The notes below the pieces were generated by a model. It was not told the origin of the DNA. It saw only the letters and a program-made list of their open reading frames with translations, and did no database searches. This document shows positions 61,573 through 64,000 of a stretch of DNA of 64,000 nt, piece after piece. A program made the position numbers and the translations under genes. Within the stretch, counting starts at the first letter, position 1. Every line of letters starts with the position of its first letter. Source of the DNA: Banduia mediterranea (lineage in GTDB: Bacteria; Pseudomonadota; Gammaproteobacteria; Nevskiales; Nevskiaceae); contig NZ_JAVRIC010000002.1 in the NCBI RefSeq assembly GCF_031846245.1, positions 1-64,000 on the forward strand, in the 5' to 3' direction.

Positions 61573-61922
61573 TCAGGCCAGATCCTCGGCGAGCTTGTGA
61601 GCGTTGCGCAGCGAAAAGCCGTAGGTGCTTTCCTGCGGATTGGCGCCAATCGACGTCGGGAAGATCGAGCCGTCGATCACGCTGAGGCCAGCCAGGCTGT
61701 GGTGCCGGCCGTAGGGATCGACCACGGAGCCTCCGGCTTCGGCACCCCTCAAGGCGCCCCCCCCATGACGTGAGCGGAACCGTACTGCACGCCGCGCGCG
61801 CGGCCAGCCAGGTCCGCGCCTCGGCGGGGCTGTGCAAAGGCTGGGCCGCGCAGGAAACCCTCTTGCACGTAGGCAGTGATGGGATAGTCCAGAACCTCCT
61901 CACATTCTTCCCCGAGCTCCAT
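61573..61922 (-). pseudogene. GMC oxidoreductase, C-terminal remnant with frameshift
   Basis: The minus strand encodes MELGEECEEVLDYPITAYV and YGSAHVMGG. After a G8 run (near 61757) the frame changes to GAEAGGSVVDPYGRHH, LSVIDGSIFPTSIGANPQ and a stop at 61573-61575. HxMGG and VIDGSxFPTSxGxNP are the FAD/active-site signature of GMC oxidoreductases (choline, glucose or alcohol oxidising). With G7 the frame would be continuous. The roughly 400-residue N-terminal part is absent, so even then this is a fragment. Confidence 0.7.
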
Positions 61923-62103
61923 CGAACCGCCCGGTGCGCGTTCGTCGCGGCATGCCGTCGATTGAACGTTCGTTTTTTATAGACTGGCCTCGACCCGCAC
62001 CGATTGCACCACGCGGAGCCGATGTTCAGCCGATACTCACCACGTCGCCAACAGGCTGGTACGCTCAAGCGCCCTGCCCGGCTCTCGAAAAGGATTTTCT
62101 ACC
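61923..62103 (+). promoter_or_regulatory. Upstream region of the serine-hydrolase-like gene
   Basis: GAACGTTC (palindromic) followed by GTTTTTTATAGACTGG near 61964-61987 is the only AT-rich stretch and the likely promoter/operator. The rest up to the ribosome site (AAAAGGA, about 62090) shows nothing else. Confidence 0.35.
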
Positions 62104-63063
62104 ATGCGTCCGACGCTCCGCCTGTCCGCCCTGATCGCGACCCTGCTATTGCTCAATGCCTGCAAGCTGTCGGCCGCCGAAGCGGGGAAAACCGCTTCAT
62201 CGGATTCGGCCGCAGCAAGAGTCGCGCAAACCGATCCGCAATGTCAGGCCATCGACGATTTCTATTGGGAAATCGGGAATGGCGAGGGCGTGCTGGCCAG
62301 CGGCCGCATCGGTGACGACTACGCGGCCGACGAAACCATCGATATCGCCTCCGCTTCGAAATTCATTTGGGGTGCCTATGTCCTCGAAAACCTGAAGGCG
62401 GGCGAGAAACCGAGCGACGAACAGCTCTCGTATCTGGAGATGAAATCCGGCTACTCGGAATTCAATCCATTGTTCTGCCTGTTGTCGAAAAGCGTGGATT
62501 CCTGTCTGGATGCGCGCTCCAACAGCAAGCGCAGCAGCAGCGCTATCGGCCGATTTTCGTATGGTGGCGGGCACGATCAGCGCATGGCCGCAAGCATGGG
62601 CCTGGGTCGCAAGAACGCAGCTGAACTCACCAGCACCGTCATGGGGACCCTGGGCCTGAGCGGACTCGATATTGCCTACAAGCGGCCGCAACCTGCCGGT
62701 GGCGTGGAAGCCAGCCCTGCGGCCTACGGCAAGTTTTTGAGCAAGATCGTGGCCGGCGATCTGCGTATTCACGACTATCTGGGCTATCAGCCGGTTTGTG
62801 CGTTCGAGGGCGCCAGCTGCAATGCCGTGTTCAGCCCGGTCAAGGAACGCTGGCACTACAGCCTCAACCACTGGGTCGAGGATGACCCCGACACCGGCGA
62901 TGGCGCCTTCAGCAGTCCCGGTCTGATGGGCTTCTATCCGTGGATTTCAGCGGACAGGAGCACCTACGGTCTGGTGGCACGCAAGAAATTCTCGAAATCC
63001 GCCTATTGGGACAGCGTGCAGTGCGGCCGCAGGATTCGTGCAGCCTGGATGGAATCGCACTGA
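62104..63063 (+). CDS. Serine-hydrolase-like lipoprotein (beta-lactamase/DD-peptidase fold candidate)
   Basis: Product of 319 residues with lipobox LNAC (Cys20). DIASASKFIWGAYVLENL contains S83-x-x-K86, the SxxK catalytic motif of penicillin-binding proteins and class C beta-lactamases. GRFSYGGGHDQRMAASMGLG and YSLNHWVEDD follow, with a GLMGFYPWISADRSTYGLVARK end resembling the KTG-side strand. It would hydrolyse a peptide or ester bond in the periplasm. The second and third motifs are not clear enough to name the class. A disulfide between C49 and a later Cys is possible. Confidence 0.7.
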   Translation: MRPTLRLSALIATLLLLNACKLSAAEAGKTASSDSAAARVAQTDPQCQAIDDFYWEIGNGEGVLASGRIGDDYAADETIDIASASKFIWGAYVLENLKAGEKPSDEQLSYLEMKSGYSEFNPLFCLLSKSVDSCLDARSNSKRSSSAIGRFSYGGGHDQRMAASMGLGRKNAAELTSTVMGTLGLSGLDIAYKRPQPAGGVEASPAAYGKFLSKIVAGDLRIHDYLGYQPVCAFEGASCNAVFSPVKERWHYSLNHWVEDDPDTGDGAFSSPGLMGFYPWISADRSTYGLVARKKFSKSAYWDSVQCGRRIRAAWMESH

Positions 63064-63068
63064 TACTC

Positions 63069-63122
63069 GTGAATCACGCGCAGCGTGATGCCGCAGGCGA
63101 TTCAGTCTGCGCGGCGCCGCTG
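63069..63122. repeat. Uninterrupted copy of the ATCACGC/GCGTGAT element
   Basis: GTGAATCACGC-GCA-GCGTGATGCCG followed by CAGGCGATTCAGTCTGC. ATCACGC pairs with GCGTGAT, and GCAG with CTGC. Same order as the interrupted copy at 49159-49262. Confidence 0.6.
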
Positions 63123-63240
63123 TCGGCATCGCCGATGGATTCTTTGGTCTCAGCCAGGCCCAGCCGAGGCATGCGCCCGGTATCATTCGCGGCATTCCCG
63201 TTGCCGAGCCTGCCGATGATGCGTGGGCACCCAGGAGATC

Positions 63241-64000
63241 ATGTCCACACAGCACTACGAAGTCCTCGTCATCGGTAGCGGCCCGGCCGGTGAAGGCGCC
63301 GCCATGATGGCCTCCAAGAACCACAAGCGCGTCGCTCTGGTGGAGCGCTATCACGACGTCGGCGGCGGCTGCACGCACTGGGGCACGATCCCCAGCAAGG
63401 CCCTGCGTCACGCCGTCAAGACCCTGCACGATGCGCGCCTGAACCCGTTCCTGGGACCAGCGATGGCGGATCTGCGCCTGACCTTTCCGCAATTGCTGTC
63501 CAGCGCCGGCCGTGTCGTCGCCACCCAGGTGGCTCACCGCCAGCGCTACTACCAGCGCAACAACGTACCGCTGCTGCGCGGCAGCGCGCGCTTCCTCGAT
63601 GCGAATACTGTCGAGGTGAGCGCCAAGTCCAGCAGCCAGCGCATCACCGCCGACCACTTCATCATCGCCACCGGCTCGCGCCCCTACCATCCGCCGGAGC
63701 TGGATTTCTCGCATCCGCGCGTGGTCGACAGCGACACCGTGCTGCGCTATGACGAAAATCCATTCTCGGTCACGATCTATGGCGCTGGCGTTATCGGCAG
63801 CGAATATGCCTCGATCTTCGTCAATCTTGGCGCCAAAGTCACCTTGGTGAATACGCAGGACCGGCTGATGTCATTCCTCGACGGCGAAATCACCGAAGCG
63901 CTGTCCTATCACCTGCGCCAGCAGGGCTGCATCATCCGCCACAACGAAACCATGCAAGGCGTGGAGCCCCGCGAGAACGACGTGGTGCTGCATCTGAGTT
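63241..64000 (+). CDS. sthA: Soluble pyridine nucleotide transhydrogenase (partial, runs off the window)
   Basis: From ATG 63241 (CAGGAG nearby) 253 codons are visible. FAD motif [18 protein letters not shown], and [17 protein letters not shown] with Cys44 but Thr in place of the second redox cysteine, which separates SthA from lipoamide dehydrogenase. Later [13 protein letters not shown] and the NAD(P) motif [27 protein letters not shown] follow. It converts NADPH + NAD+ to NADP+ + NADH. The gene is cut by the window end; no defect is seen in the visible part. Confidence 0.93.
   Translation, partial: MSTQHYEVLVIGSGPAGEGAAMMASKNHKRVALVERYHDVGGGCTHWGTIPSKALRHAVKTLHDARLNPFLGPAMADLRLTFPQLLSSAGRVVATQVAHRQRYYQRNNVPLLRGSARFLDANTVEVSAKSSSQRITADHFIIATGSRPYHPPELDFSHPRVVDSDTVLRYDENPFSVTIYGAGVIGSEYASIFVNLGAKVTLVNTQDRLMSFLDGEITEALSYHLRQQGCIIRHNETMQGVEPRENDVVLHLS

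Overview
The window is GC-rich, densely coded DNA from a gammaproteobacterium. A Xanthomonadales/Nevskiales-like lineage is my inference. The support is a 13-gene nuoA-N operon with fused nuoCD, a folA/thyA/lgt cluster, zapD-yacG, tex, malate synthase G and soluble transhydrogenase sthA. No rRNA, tRNA or CRISPR array was seen.

Layout. 1-640: clpB 3' end, apparently broken. 741-6364 (minus): a small protein and yidD, then a six-gene run of lipoproteins and membrane proteins of unknown function. This run is divergent from a 911-residue protein (6577-9312) that joins a PhoB/OmpR-type DNA-binding domain, a Ser/Thr kinase, a membrane helix and TPR repeats. Three TCAAG half-sites at 11-bp steps lie between them. 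9337-14534: two nearly identical copies of a REP-associated (Y1/HUH) transposase. Remnants of phoU, a MATE transporter and a TonB-dependent receptor end exactly at their repeats, and between the copies lie two intact peptidoglycan-binding-domain proteins. 14598-20777: cytochrome b561-like protein, a MacA/MacB-like export operon, a nucleoside/cytosine deaminase and a decayed small membrane protein gene. 20809-27152: an Omp85-like protein, folA, thyA, lgt, a MarR regulator, a small kinase and an RlmI-like methyltransferase. 27257-42422: respiratory complex I. 42551-49157: zapD, yacG, a c-di-GMP protein with GGDKF in place of GGDEF, a small-peptide cassette (46-residue peptide, hairpin, two HEAT-repeat proteins) and an unknown conserved protein. 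49288-64000: tex, peroxiredoxin, OmpA-like lipoprotein, DUF3014 protein, glcB, a zinc peptidase-like protein, gph, a lipoamide-dehydrogenase-like flavoprotein, a DUF6665-like protein, a small exported protein, msrA, a GMC oxidoreductase remnant, a serine-hydrolase-like lipoprotein and the start of sthA.

How the genes fit together. The nuo operon makes the proton-pumping NADH dehydrogenase, while glcB and sthA serve the glyoxylate route and NAD(P)H balance. The two most likely new systems are the envelope-lipoprotein operon with its DNA-binding kinase (1386-9312) and the peptide/HEAT-protein cassette (45961-48173). The window is also rich in short palindromic elements. One is inserted in frame inside nuoG, one sits between nuoF and nuoG, and one seems nested inside another with a 6-bp duplication near 49180.

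Limits. Several broken genes carry small frameshifts, some at homopolymers (T4 near 20490, G8 near 61757), and several breaks sit at multicopy repeats. Sequencing or assembly error therefore has to be excluded before decay or rearrangement is accepted.
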